Shown: positions 12,003 to 24,224 of the stretch, one piece after another
How positions within the stretch are numbered: the stretch's first letter is position 1
How the letters are laid out: every line of letters starts with the position of its first letter
Assembly (NCBI GenBank): GCA_022419385.1
Contig: JAJUBI010000004.1
Coordinates: forward strand, 2,399,286 to 2,463,285
DNA from: Paraconiothyrium sp. Pb-2020
Lineage: Eukaryota; Ascomycota; Dothideomycetes; Pleosporales; Didymosphaeriaceae
Direction of reading: 5' to 3'
Length of the DNA stretch: 64,000 bases
Position numbers and translations under genes: made by a program
The notes under the pieces: model-generated
Told to the model about the DNA's origin: nothing
The model's input: the letters and a program-made list of their open reading frames with translations, nothing else
Database searches by the model: none

Positions 12003-13341
12003 ATGGCGAACCCGGAGGACGCGGCGACTGTCCTGGAGCAATTCATTCACGATGGTAGGCAGACTTTTCGTGCTACCTTTGCGCACGCTGACAAGGTGAA
12101 CACGCAGTTGCGAACTTGCCTGCGGAAATAACCCATTTATTTGAAGAAGTACAGGCGAAAGACGAGCTTATTCAAGAAGCGCGACGGACTATTGCGAGTC
12201 GCGACAACAGCCTCCAGAAATTCATCAAGCTTAACGGCAGCCTGGTGCAGAACCCAAAGGAGGAACCGTATTCAAAGCTCATATTAGAACAATATGAGCG
12301 CTCACAGATCCTGCAAGAAGAAAAGATCGGGCTCGTTGAGAAAGCCGCGGCCCTGGTACGTCTCTTCATCACAACTCGTCCATACACGCTCACATCCTGC
12401 AGCTGGACCGACACGTCAAGCGACTCGACATCAAGTTGAAGAACCTGCAGGAAGACGGTTCTATTTCCACAGATCCTCAACTGCCCTCGTTACTGAGGGA
12501 GTCCTCTGGGAACATGGTACCCCCTTCCTCGTTGAGTACGACCGGCGCGAACACGCCGCTACAGGCTGTGTCTGGCAACCAAGGCCCTGGTGGCCCGAAC
12601 CTAGCAAATGCAGCCATCGCCCGGATTGCTAATGCCACGAATCTCACTTCCAGGATGGGCCCCAGTCTACAGAATATGACGCAACAGGCGTTGCTAAACC
12701 AACAGAGACTAACAAACCAGCAAAGCGCTGCCCAGGCAACAGCGCGACAAGAACGGGAGATGTCTGCCGGCAGTGATAGTAAGCGCCGTCGACCAAACCT
12801 GAGCACAGGGCCGTTGCCGGGGCCGCCATCTTCGCTGGGAAGAGCGTCGTCGATGGGACCAGGAACGCCCAAGCCTGCAACACCAGGCTCACGCGCAGGC
12901 AGCGTAGGGCCTAGCAGATCACATCAGAAGCACCCGCTTATGGTCAAGAAGGCGAAACCACAGCAGCCACTGCGCAAAGCCGCGCTTACTGCCAAGTCAG
13001 GGAGCAACAAGAAGCGCCGCAAGGGGGGCTCACGAGCATCGCCATCCACGACAGCTGACGACGAGAGCGTGGCCAGCGAGGCAGGCACTGAAGACGAGGA
13101 GATGTCTGGAATGGGCAACGGCGAAGGGGACGATGAAGAAGACGAGACAGATAACAGGAAGTACTGCACATGTCAGCGCGTTAGCTTCGGCGACATGGTT
13201 GCGTGCGACAACGACAATTGCAAGCATCAGTGGTTCCACTGGGAATGTGTAGGTATCAAAGAGGAACCGGTGGGGGACTGGCTGTGTCCGGAGTGCTCTA
13301 AGCTGCCGCCCACCAAGATCAAGCGAGCACCTCGGTCGTGA
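12003..13341 (+). CDS. YNG2: ING-family PHD-finger protein, NuA4 subunit Yng2
   Basis: A predicted subunit of the NuA4 histone acetyltransferase, about 412 residues. Exons are 12003-12054, 12108-12355 and 12403-13341 with GTAGGC and GTACGT donors; phases are continuous. The N terminus has the ING helical domain (VLEQFIHDVANLPAEI, then RDNSLQKFIKLNGSL and LDRHVKRLD). The middle is a basic Ser/Ala-rich linker with nuclear-localisation-like clusters (SKRRRPN, NKKRRKGG). Near the C terminus is a C4HC3 PHD finger (YCTCQRVSFGDMVACDN to WLCPEC), which in this family reads methylated H3K4. The PHD sequence and ING domain fit Yng2 better than Pho23 or Yng1, though Pho23 is the main alternative. It is divergent from the HOS2-type deacetylase, so an acetyltransferase subunit and a deacetylase share an upstream region. 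Confidence 0.9.
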
Positions 13342-14297
13342 GCGTGTCTCGTAGGTTCGAACGATTAACGGCGGGGCGAGCAGCATACATAATCGATAGG
13401 GGAAATACCCGTATCGGCGTATCTGGAGTAGCGCACGGGCGTAGCTGCGGGCTACGGAAGGGGCGCAATTGACAGCTCGGGGGCGTTGAGGCAGGACCGG
13501 CCTGGGGTTCACGATACCTACCATGTTATACATCTTTCCGTAATAAGATTGCAGCAATCTGCATAAAAGCGAATTTCCACCTTTCCCGGGGCAATGACGA
13601 AGCGCGGCCACCGGTCTCGACTGCGGCCGCCCAGCAAGGCCCGCAATTTCCAGGGTGGGTGCGTGGAGGATTGCGGTGTAGATGATTCACGAAGGTCTGC
13701 GGCATGCACATCGAGGCGAATTGTCAGGTACCGTACCACGACACGCGCATGCGAGTGAGACATCGACGGTCGCAACGCGTGTTCGCAGCACGACCTCAGC
13801 TAGCGCGCAGCATCGTGAGGCTGCGATCTACATGGGCTTTGGGACGGCGGGAGAGGTCGCGGCGGATGCGCGGTGCGCCGTTCGCGCCCTGTCCAACCAG
13901 GCCTCTTAGCGCTGCCAACGAGAGCAACCCGCACGGCCAAGCGTCGTCTGTGAAAGGGGCATACCGACATTTCGAGGTCCCATTGCCTTTTATCTCGTCG
14001 CTGCTGCCGCTCCTCCAAGTTCGCTGCAGTAGGCTCCGTGAAGCGCGACGAGAGTGCCCCGTGCTGTGGCTCCCTTCTTTGTTGTTGTTGTCCTTGTCCT
14101 TCCGCCCTATCGCAGCTGCCGCATCCGCTCCTTGACCGTTTCGACACACATTGGCCTGCGTTTCACGATCGCTCTACAGCCAGCCACGAACGCCCCTCGC
14201 ATGGCACATTGAAGAGCCGACTACGGACTCCGACACACACTACAACGCGCCCAGCGGCCACGACTGCGGCCAAGCCAACCACGCCAGCACCCCCACG
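13342..14297. other. 5' region of SPA2
   Basis: A long leader and promoter region of about 950 bp. An open frame extends upstream of the SPA2 start to 14151, but it has no ATG; the residues it would add (including SHERPS-type pyrimidine-rich coding) look like untranslated leader. No other gene is visible. Confidence 0.5.
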
Positions 14298-17177
14298 ATG
14301 AACGGGCGCAATGGCACCCTCTCGCCTGTCTCAACCGACAGCACCGAGTGGTCGCCCATCGGTCGCTACCAGAGCCTCGACAACCCATATTCGCCCTCAC
14401 TGCCCCCTTCCAGAAACGGCGTGACCCCGCCTACCAGCGTCCACAGTAACGCCGATGGGCGCATGTCTGGTGGCATGGCCCGCAACGGCAACCCCTCGCC
14501 ACCGAGCTCAGTGGGACGCTCGAGTGATGGCACCGGCCTGTACGCCCAGAGCCTGAGCGATCGAGGCATGAACGACAGAGGCATGAACGACCGCAAGATG
14601 ATGGCGCTGGAGGACACGCTGGCTGAGCACTACCGCGTGCTGAAGGCCTACCTGGGCCCTTACCTGAATGACGAGAAAGGGAACCCGCGCCCGAGCAGAG
14701 CCAAAGACAAGCTCACGCGTCTTTCAACGGTCCAGTTTCAGGAGCTCAGTACCGACGTTTACGACGAGTCGATCCGCCGCGAGCTGGACCGCAAGCGCGG
14801 TGGGCCAGGTGCTCCAGGCAACGAGACCCCCAAGCACCTCCTACCCAAGAACAGCTTCCATCCGAAACGCAATCAGGCGAGACAGAAGCTGTCCACGCTG
14901 CCGCTCGAGCGCTTCCGCCAGCTTGCCACTGATGTATTCTACGAGCTTGAGCGGAGGTCGCCGCGGTTCACGGGGGGAGACATTCCAAGAGGTGGAAGCC
15001 CGGCCGGCAGCATGGCTAGCAGGACCAGCAGAGGAGCGCCTAGTCGCGTAGGCACACCTAACAGCATGGGTGGAGGTCCGCGTGGTGGGCGTCCCCCACC
15101 TGGCGGATATCGCGGTCCCCCGCCGCCAGGTATGATGAATGGGCCACCTGGTGCACTGCGTCCAGGGTCGCAGCCGAATGAACTGGGTAGACCGCTCCCA
15201 AAGACTTTTCAGCAGAACACGATTGTACCTAACAAGGGCACGATGGTAGAGGACGAAGATGACAGCGGCGCGGATGACGATGATGCCTTCAACCTGGAGG
15301 GCGCTGCAGCTCGGCGACAGACTAACAAGAGCGCGAAGAGTATGGGTGAGGCCCAGGAGAAGATGATTTCGGATCTGGAAAGTCAATTGTCAGAACTACA
15401 GGGCAAGATCAGCTCGCTGGAAGGGTCATTGCGGGATAAGGATGCAGAGATACAGAAGGCAAAGGAAGCGGACAGTATGCGCGACAGCAACACAGCTTCA
15501 GAGCGCGCCGAATGGGACGATTTACGTTACTCTCTGGAAGAGAAGGTCGAAAAAGCCGAGACCTTGAATACTTCGCTTCGTTCAGAAATCGACCGGTTAC
15601 GGAATGAAAACGCAGATACGGAGCGCAACCTGCGGGCTCAAATTGCGGACCTCGAAGCAAACCCGCCTCAGAAGGCATACGACAATGACAATGATGAATG
15701 GAGATTACGATGCGAAGACTTGGAGCGTGAACTCAGCGAGCAGCAACAAGTATCAGAGGAGGTCCGCCGGGACGCGCAGATGTTCTTGCAGGAGATGCGA
15801 GAATTGTCATCCCGTAGCAATGCAGCTGTTGAGAAAGAAGAGCGTCTCGTTGGTCAGGTATCATCGCTAGAGGCCGAAGTCAAAGAGTGGAAATCCCGCT
15901 ACGCTCGCGCTAAGACGCAGCTCCGCAGTTTGAAAGCGTCGTCCATCGGCCTTGCGTCCCTCGCATCCCCAGATATTAGCAACTACGCGCGCGATGCGAC
16001 TTTCAGCACACCAGATGGCGCTGTAAAGGATGTACACGTTACGAATTTCCAACTCAGCATAGATGAGCTGCTCCAGGTTGCACGTAGGGCTGATCCGGAG
16101 CAGGTGCTCGAGAATATGAGGCATGTGGTGAAGTGTGTGCGAGCCATCACTGGAGATATCGACAGCACCTCCCTTTCGCAGCTCGCGTCCCCAACCAGTA
16201 GCGTGGCTGGGGATCTTACGAACCCCGAAAAGAAACTCAAGTCGCGTGTGAGTGCCACCGCAAACAACCTTATCACTGCAAGCAAGAACCATGCATCATC
16301 CGGAGGCCTTTCACCCGTTAGCTTGTTGGATGCTGCTGCTAGCCACCTTTCCACTGCCGTTGTCGAATTAGTCAAACATGTCAAGGTTCGACCAACACCC
16401 GAGGACGAACTCGACAACGGTGAGGACGATGATATGCCGATGCCCTTGAAGCCGAATGGCTCATCTGCCGTCAACACATATACCCCCAATACTACCAACG
16501 GCAACCCGGTGGGACTTGGGCTCGGCCACCAGCGCCAACGCAGTAAAGGCGGCAGCAGCGAATCTACAAGATACAGCGCATACAGTTCGCCATATAGCGG
16601 GTATGACGACCGGCAAAGTTATGGGGCGAACGGGTTGGGTTATGAGAGGGATCAAGGCATGACCGAGTTTAAGGTATACTAACCTGCCCCACGCACAAGG
16701 CTAGCAAAACAATTCTTACAGGGTCGTAGAACTACCTCGAAGATCAGACCGCTCTTCTCGTCCAAAGTATCCAGCCTTTGGTCAATCTAATCCGTTCTAA
16801 TACCGTGTCAACGCCCACCGATGAACAAAAGATCAACGACTACATTCAAGACATCTCGCGTGCAGTTCAAGATACGGGCAACCGCAGCTATGACGCCGTG
16901 AAGGAACTCTCCAGTCCTGCGTTGAAGAAGCACGCTATTCCTGTTGTGGAGGTGCTTGAAGACTGCAGGCAGGATATGCTAGCCATGGATATCGGCGGGG
17001 GCGGACGGGAGAGGATACCGCCACTGGCTTTCAAAACGGCCCGCGCTCTGAAGGTATGTCGATCTGAAAATCTGAAAATCTCACGTCCTGATCTCTTTGT
17101 AGGAGCTTGTACTTCGTGTCGATCGCATCGAAACCGGCGAGTTGACTGTCGACCAACCGCTCAAGAGCGACTTCTAA
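14298..17177 (+). CDS. SPA2: Spa2-like polarisome scaffold (SHD/GIT domain)
   Basis: A cytoplasmic scaffold of the polarisome at hyphal tips, about 924 residues. Exons are 14298-16673, 16730-17053 and 17103-17177. I chose ATG 14298 (MNGRNGTLSPVS); the in-frame extension upstream lacks ATG. Residues 95-230 hold the two Spa2-homology repeats, recognisable as KLTRLSTVQFQELSTDVYDE and KLSTLPLERFRQLATDVFYE. A Gly/Pro-rich linker follows, then a long coiled coil (about residues 350-540, heptads of Leu/Glu/Lys), and a C-terminal helical domain (NYLEDQTALLVQSIQPLV, VVEVLEDCRQDML). In the family the N-terminal repeats bind formin pathway and MAPKK partners, and the C-terminal part targets the tip. The first intron uses the distal TAG at 16729, because only that acceptor keeps the conserved NYLEDQTALL frame. 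Confidence 0.93.
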
Positions 17178-18192
17178 ATATTGTGTTTAAGCGCGCGTTC
17201 TTTTCTCAGCACACGCATCTTTCTGGAATAACTTTTCCGGCTCTGCTCGTAGCACTTACTCTTCTTTATCACTAGCACATGTCTTTTTGAGATTGCCGCG
17301 GCGTTTGGACATCATAAGCAGCATCGTCGTTGATTGGATATCAAGACAGATGTTAATACGTTAATACGTTAATACTGGACGCTGCTATACACTGTACCGC
17401 TACTTATATCTAGTGTTTTGTACGGTATTTTTGATTTTCTTTGTTTCTGCCTTGGATGCATACGCGATTGAGTACTGAATCCTGTTGGATCCTACGTTTT
17501 ATACCATGGTTGGGCAGTTGATAGAGCCACTGGAAGGTTCGCATGCAGGGTCTGGAATTGAGCAAGGCGATGAGTTTTGAAGAGCAGGTTGGCCTGATAG
17601 GGTATCGTTAGCAGCTGTAAGAGCAGTGAGGAGCAGTATACTCTGATTGAAACGCTGCGGTGTATGTTGCGCTAACCAAGGCGTATTGGTTTCGGTGGCT
17701 TTTGTCAACTCAAGCATGAATTTTGACAGAATCTCTAGCGACTGCGGCTTTCACATAGTTACATTTCGTCGCGATGCTCCGAGGCGACGCCTTGTGTTTT
17801 GATGTTACTTGTACTATTACTCTACGGTCCACGGCACATCAGCCGGTAATTTAACGCTTCGATGAAACCTCCCACGAGAACGCAATCCACGCGCCTAGTT
17901 AAGTATCGCAAGGCTGCACTCGTTGCAGTGTGCGCAGTTTGAATACATCGCGCCTTCCTCTTACCACGCCAGCCGCGACTACTGACGTCACACAGCAGTA
18001 GTCACACGCGTGTTTCATCAGCCACAAACCAAGGCGCACCGCCTGCGCTCTTGTCACCATACGCCCCACTTCAATATCGCATTACCGCACGTCAAAATCA
18101 GGTTGACCTCCTCTCTACTAATCTCTTACAAAACCAAAGAGAAAGGTTGGTTAAGATTGCGCTTCAAGAATTGGAATTACCATTTGAGCAAG
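17178..18192. other. Intergenic between SPA2 and GH43 gene
   Basis: This holds the 3' end of SPA2 and the promoter of the GH43 gene. The only notable element is a short tandem repeat at 17352-17375. An upstream in-frame extension of the GH43 frame to 18010 has no ATG and is taken as leader. Confidence 0.5.
17352..17375. repeat. Tandem repeat, 3 x 8 bp
   Basis: Three exact copies of GTTAATAC in a row, 175 bp past the SPA2 stop codon. This is a minor microsatellite-like repeat with no assigned role. Confidence 0.9.
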
Positions 18193-19442
18193 ATGGCATA
18201 TCCAGGCCAAGTTCCTAGCCAGCATAGCGCGTACAACGATCACATCCTGACTATCACGGATCGAACATGTCCGGATCCATATGTCATCTGGGACAAGGGC
18301 ACCTTCTACATGACCTTCACGGTGGGCGACCGCATCGAGATCTGGGCTGCCGATTCTCTCTTCAACTTCGAACAGCATGCGCGGAAAGAATGCGTCTGGC
18401 GACCACCTCCTGACAAGGAATACTCGGGCGATCTCTGGGCTCCAGAACTGCACTCGCTCCACGGCCGCTGGTACGTCTATTTTGCGGCCACCGACCCGAA
18501 GCACGGTAACAAATCCCACCGCATGTTCGTAGTTGCTGGACCGCTTGCGGAGCACGACCCAATGGACTCGTCGAAGTGGGAGTTCGCAGGGCGATTGGAG
18601 GGTATGCCGAAGGACCAGTGGGCTATTGACGGCACGGTGATTTCGCTTCATGGGGGCTTGTGCTTCGTATATTCGGGATGGCCGCTAGGTACAGGGAGCG
18701 ATGAGAGCAAGCAGGAGATTTACATCATTGAGATGGTGAGTCCGACGCAGTGTCAGGGCCACCCGGTGCGGATCAGCACACCGGATAATCCATGGGAGTA
18801 TTCTGGTAAAAGCGGCATCAACGAAGGTCCGCAGTTCTTGTGCAGCCCGGACGGGAGGTGGGCGGGTGTTGTGTATTCGTGTGCGGGAAGCTGGTGAGTT
18901 TTCCCTTCCCTGGTATTGACATTTACGCCCACGTTAGGATCAAGTTGACAGGGGATGGCAGGACCCACGAATACAAGATGAACATTCTCCACTTCACCGG
19001 CGGACATCCGCTCCCCCCGCAATCCTGGCAAAAATCTCCCTTCCCACTCATCCAAGCCGCTCGCGATGATACACCTCCTTATGGCCCTGGACACGGCAAC
19101 TTTGTCTCTGTCAATGGTCCTGGTGGTCCAGAAGTCTGGGGTGTTTTTCATGCTACTGACGCGAAGACGGGCTGGGAAGGCAGAAAAGCGAGGATTATGC
19201 GGGTGGGATGGGGTCAGCAGGGTCCATTCATGGGGAACGGGTACTGTGGGAGGTGTTGCAGCGATGTCAACCATTTCTTGCATGGGTGTGATGGCGGGGC
19301 TTGTGGGGGAAAGGGACACTGTGGTGGGCAAGGTGGACTGACAGAGCCTGGGAGTGGATTCGGAAGGGAGGAGGATTTGAAGAGGGAGGCGAAGGAGTTG
19401 CTAGGGAAGGGAAAGAAGGTATTTGGGAAGATTTTCAAGTGA
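18193..19442 (+). CDS. Glycoside hydrolase family 43-like protein, intracellular
   Basis: A five-bladed beta-propeller glycosidase of the GH43 type (arabinosidase/xylosidase class), about 401 residues. Exons are 18193-18893 and 18938-19442. The three catalytic acids are in place: Asp28 in CPDPYVIWD, Asp146 in DQWAIDGT, and Glu211 in INEGPQF. SGDLWAPELH is another family signature. No signal peptide follows the start Met (MAYPGQVPSQ), so it probably acts inside the cell or leaves by an unconventional route. The C terminus is unusual: after the propeller, around residues 345-380, there is a Cys/Gly-rich stretch (YCGRCCSDVNHFLHGC, then CGGKGHCGG) followed by a Lys-rich helical tail ending KKVFGKIFK. 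The substrate cannot be told from the sequence. Confidence 0.88.
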
Positions 19443-20271
19443 AGAGGTGAGGGTGTAAATAGGTAAAAAATGAACTTCAGAGCAGAATGGCATACATTTG
19501 AAAAGGCCATATTGTGAGCACATTCTTTGTGGGTTGTATGTGCTGAAGTTGCTAATCGGACACCAAGGAGCGATAAGATAGTGCCATGCTCGGAACGACA
19601 GGAGCAAAGATAGGTGGCTCATCGTAGTATTGCGACATTGGCCATACATTTGCGCTCGCATCACCCTGGCAATCACTCGAACTTCTTGATACAATCACAC
19701 CTTACTTCCTGCTCTCACGTCCTCTACATTGCAGCGCGAAAGGCACATGGACTGAATCATGGTCTCTATAAGATGTGATGCTACCAGTGAAGGGGTTATA
19801 TAACAACTTGAAATTTTTACTTAATACCACGTCCGTTCTTTTATCTTGCTCCACAGAACTCTAAATAACGCCCTGCATAACTCAGCTCGAAGGGGTCGCA
19901 TGAGTGCATTCGGTCCGTACACCCCAACAGCGAAGAAGAGATTTTTTCTGAAGTAACACCACAACAGGGTAGCAGGGCTACTGGCCGAAGAGCATGTTCG
20001 CATCAAGGCCAAGCGTCCCAGAACTTGATTTGCAGTATGATCTCGAGCGATCCACAATCCATTATGGGTGCCTCAAGGCCTAGTCTTGAGTCAACTTCTA
20101 GCCCTGAGCACCCTTCGTTCTGCGAGGTAGCTTTGATCGAATCGCGTTCGTGACAGAAGACTCGCTCGCACCCGAAAGCTCAACCGGAGCAGCAGGTTTT
20201 GTAGCCACAAACCCGGTCTTGACGATTTCCACATTGATCAGCTCGTCGTAACGGTGAGCAAGGAAAGCTCT
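19443..20271. other. Intergenic, nothing recognised
   Basis: The 3' flanks of the convergent GH43 and dioxygenase genes. Minus-strand frames at 19401-19694 and 19821-20057 have no recognisable motif. Confidence 0.5.
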
Positions 20272-23137
20272 CTACTTCTTCTCGGGCAGCTCCTTCAGTG
20301 TAGAAGTCATGTTGTTGCACCTCTTCTCCCACGTCTGATGTTCTGAATCCCGCAACTCGTCCACTTTCGTGAAAGTTATCTCCACCTCTCCCCATTCAAT
20401 GTCGAAGTACTTGGTCTGGGAGTCATCGCGACGGAATCGGTATCCTATGTGATTAGGGCTCTTGAAGATTTCGTAGTTGTTGTTTGCGTCGCAGGACAGC
20501 GTCCGCTCGTGGGGGTCACGTAGGAAAGCATGCAATTTGGCACAGGCGCGGCAACCTCCAGCCTTGCATCCTGTCAACGCCTCCTCTGGACAAGCCCAGT
20601 CAGACGGTGCAGCCCCATGAGATATGTCCCGATCCGGCTCAAGGCCCACAGTCTTGGTGACGTAGTGCTCAGTAAGCCATTGAATCAACCCTCTGGCTTC
20701 AGCGGAGGTCTCATCTAGGTGCTCCAGCATCTCCTTGAGAAGCGGGTAAAGGATGCTTTGTAGCTGCTGATTATCAAGACCATTTGCCCTGAATCCTCTC
20801 CGACAGGGTAGCGCAGGCCCTTTCATTAAATGTGCAAAGGTGCTGGTAGAAATGACCAAGCGATCCGACGGCAGAACTTGGACCATTGTGCTGGCTCCTT
20901 TTTCTATATCCAAAAACTTCGGAAGCATACCACTTGAGATTGAATGCTGATGCCGCCGGTTCCGCAACGACTTCTAGAAGATGACGAAAGATATCTCCTA
21001 AGAAGTCATCAGACTCTTCAAAATGTTGCAACTCGTAGGTTAGGTGTAGCGCAAGTGTCATTGCAAAGTTTCCTTGTTGCGTGGCGTCATGCACCAAGCT
21101 TCGCAGGGCTTTTCGAACGGTCTCGTTGCTATAGTAACAGTAAATTTCCTGTATCGTTGGAACGGACTGGCTCTGCTGAGAATTGACTTACTGGTTCCTT
21201 GGTACCTCGATGCCCCATCCCTTCAGGAATTGAATCAGACTGGCAATCGCACACTCTTTGACATCCGGAGCACTCGCGAGCAACTCCAAAAATTGCCTAC
21301 CCACCCAGTCTATCGTATATCCTTTCTTGGTCGCATCATTGCGGCTTGTGTTAGAGCTACAAAATGAGCGACAAAAGGCATCGAGGTTGTCACACACATG
21401 AGTTAAGTCGCCAGTGTTGTGTAAACATCGTGCGATACTAGGGTTCTCTGATTAACAATTGTCGTTTGAGCACGGCCATATCTGTACATACTCATTCTCA
21501 TCCACCCAAGGATCCTGGAGGTAAATGGACCGGCCTAACATCTGATAGAAGCTACGCTCGAAGTCATCCTGGGTGCCTGCACAGCATCTTTAAAAAGAGC
21601 CAAATCTTGCAAGAGTATAGCAGCTTCCGCAATAAGCGCAAAGCACTCTCTCCGCTCAGAATCGGAGTTGTATTGTGACGATATGGTGTTCCGGCAAGTC
21701 TGAAGAAGAATCTCGTGCGCTTGCATATCGAACGGTTCCTCTGTCATCTCCCTGTCGAGTTTGGCTACCCAACTCTGTAGGTGGGACAGACGAAGCTGTC
21801 CAGGGAGAAATAAGATGTGTATAGCATCGCGGGGAACGATAGCGACGACCTGATAAATTTAACAGACGTTGGAAAGTTGCGAAAATAATGTACTTACGCT
21901 GTTCCTGAAGACCTGTTCTATCTCTACATGTTCGTTTCCCGTGTATCCTCCGGTCTGAGAGTCTGGTTTTCGTTTGCAGTAATCCGAGCTAACTAAGAGG
22001 CTAATATAGAGAACTTCGAAGCGGTCCATGAGAGGCAGGGCTACCCCATTGGGGTGCACAATGTCCTTAAGCCATAGCCGCGAATTGTTCTCATTATGGT
22101 TAGTTGAGACCATCTCCAAGTGGGCGAGGAGGACATAGAAACCCCCTTGGATAGAGCAGGCGTCAGCGACGTAGCGAACGCGCACCCGATCCCGCCCCTT
22201 GAGCTTTGCTAGGTTTAAGCTACGCTCCGAGTATTGGTGCTCCAGGGGGTAGATTAGGTATTGTCCCGTTGTTTGTAAAGTTGACCAGGGGGAGAGAATT
22301 CGGACCAGGCGCTCGGTCTGGGCGTGTAGTTCAAACGGTGAGGAGATTGAGAATTTCGACGTGTTGACAAGGTTGTAGGTCAGAACCCAACGATAGCCCG
22401 AAAGTACAGGCTCGATCTGACAAGATAAGTGTCTAATTAGGGGTAAAGTATTGAGTGGATCACCTCATGTAGCACATCGGCATACCAAGCGAGAAAGGTC
22501 GCATTGAACGCGGAGTTCTTTTCTGTCTGCATGTGGATCGAATCGTTGCCGAGCTGCAGACGTACTGCACCGCCGGTATGCTGAGAAGGGAGACAGATGA
22601 CAAGAGTGCCGAACATGCCTGCCACTTTCTCCGTGCTGTTGTATTTGGTTAGCTGGTATCACAGCCGTATACTCAAACTTACTCTTGGTGTCGCTTGAAC
22701 ATGCCGCCCTGTTCATAAAGCAGCATTTTGTGGAGCTCAGCATGGACGCCTGTTCTCCCTACGCCGAGTTCATCAGCAACACGGGCAGCAATTCGGTCGA
22801 CACAGCTTCGCCACTCTGGGTTGAGAATGCGAACTTCGCTGGCCTGAATCTCCCATGTCATCCTGACAGACTCGTCGACAAGAGTCCTTTGATCTTTGCC
22901 GAACGGCGCTTTGTGACTTGCATGGGCAATCGCCTTTGCGTCCTCTTCTGACAGAGGCAGTCTTATCAGCCCAATCGGATCAATCGAGATGCCGGGGTTG
23001 ACGAAGTTATCGATGGAGTCGGAAGTCGCGAAGGTACCGCTGAATTCCACGGCTGTAATGCAAGCGCGGAGATCATCCTTAAAGCGTTGCCATTGTTTGT
23101 TGCCGGCAGGCGCGCCCTTGCTACGTTTCTTCGGCAT
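20272..23137 (-). CDS. 2OG-Fe(II) dioxygenase with large unknown C-terminal region; two frame breaks
   Basis: A predicted Fe(II)/2-oxoglutarate oxygenase of prolyl-4-hydroxylase fold, about 872 residues if repaired. Predicted exons are 23137-22683, 22635-22464, 22416-21898, 21849-21488, 21445-21192 and 21128-20272. The dioxygenase core spans exons 1-3: YEQGGMFKRHQDTEK gives the HxD iron ligands (split by intron 1), TLVICLPSQHTGG follows, then the distal His in ADVLHEIEP and the oxoglutarate-binding Arg in GYRWVLTYNL. So the catalytic set is complete. The remaining 500 or so residues are helical, with a Cys cluster near the end (CPEEALTGCKAGGCRACAK) that may bind zinc. Frame breaks: one base apparently missing near 21578 (after LFKDAVQ) and one extra near 20930. 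Their correction restores phase overall. The exon 5 acceptor (GAG) is non-preferred. It could be an intact gene with sequence errors or a decaying one; the substrate is unknown. Confidence 0.72.
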
Positions 23138-24224
23138 GACGCGGGAGGTGTCGATGGAAGAGGAATTAGCATGGGTTCTTCATCGAGGGGTAGAAGGCGC
23201 GGTCACACGAACGTCGGGCGGCGAGGCAGCGATGAGGCACTAGCGCGTCTTAGGACCTTGAAAGCCACGCTGTCACGTGGCAAATGAAAGCAGGAGCCTG
23301 GAGTGGAAAGAGCGCAGTCGAATTGCACGTGTGGCTGGTGGCTTGTATGTCTTTGTCCTTGTATCTGTGCTGGCGCAATCATCGTCAGTATTCTGCTGTA
23401 GGCTGAGGTGCGCACTACAAGACAATCTGAAGTGCTTTGAAAAGTCAAAGCCGATGTATCGTGAGTTCACTAACATTCACCATATGCAGATACTCCGTAA
23501 GATTTTCTCTTTCCTGCGCAGTTGCCCATCATATGTGTCACAAAGCTCTTAGAACTATGCTGGCTACGTAACAGCCTGGTTTTCGAACGCTCATGTCCGT
23601 AAAATGGGACAAAAGGAGACAAGGGGTGGGAGGCCGCATCGGTCGATATCATGGCTTCATCGAGATCGGTAGGAGTACAACAAGATACTTTATCATTAGG
23701 TGATTCCTAGCGTAAAGCATTCGGCTTGGCCGTCGCACTTGCTTCAACTGTTCAAAATTGGCTCTGCGGATCGGTCGAAGATCTGAGAGCGTTGCGCGAG
23801 AAGAGGTTTTTTGGAATCCTGCGAAGCCATGAAAAACCTTCGAACGCCATCTAGTCCTTGAGTTTCTGAAATTTATAAGGTCCCCAAGGCGAGGATGTCA
23901 GTTCTGTATACTTTGCATATTCTTCCCAAGGCCATGAGGTCTAGCGAGCACCCAGAGGAATGGCCGGCAGAAGACCTCGCAAAGAGAAAATTCCAAATGA
24001 GGCTCCATTTCCATTGCTAAGTGCATAGTAGCTACTTGAAGTTACGCTAAGCGTACTAGGTATAATATGTGACATCAAACAGGCAGCGAGTGACTGAAAG
24101 GTGTTGTGTGGGCATGGATTATATAATCTTTACAAGTGTAATCCGGGTGCATGCTTTCTTGCTTGAAACCCGAAGGTTTTTTTTTCTTACTAAATCATGA
24201 TGGGAGCTTTCGCCAGTAGATATA
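23138..24224. other. Intergenic, nothing recognised
   Basis: The promoter of the dioxygenase gene and the 3' flank of the P450. A short T-rich run lies at 24178-24187. No gene, repeat or RNA is evident. Confidence 0.5.

Noticed and set aside
13341..13380. GGTTCGA motif suggesting a tRNA T-arm
   Set aside because: The flanking bases do not pair and no acceptor, D or anticodon arms can be folded.
14151..14297. N-terminal extension of SPA2
   Set aside because: The open frame starts with TTG. The first ATG is 14298, and the extension looks like untranslated leader.
18010..18192. N-terminal extension of the GH43 protein
   Set aside because: The frame begins with GTG and shows no signal peptide; ATG 18193 precedes the conserved region.
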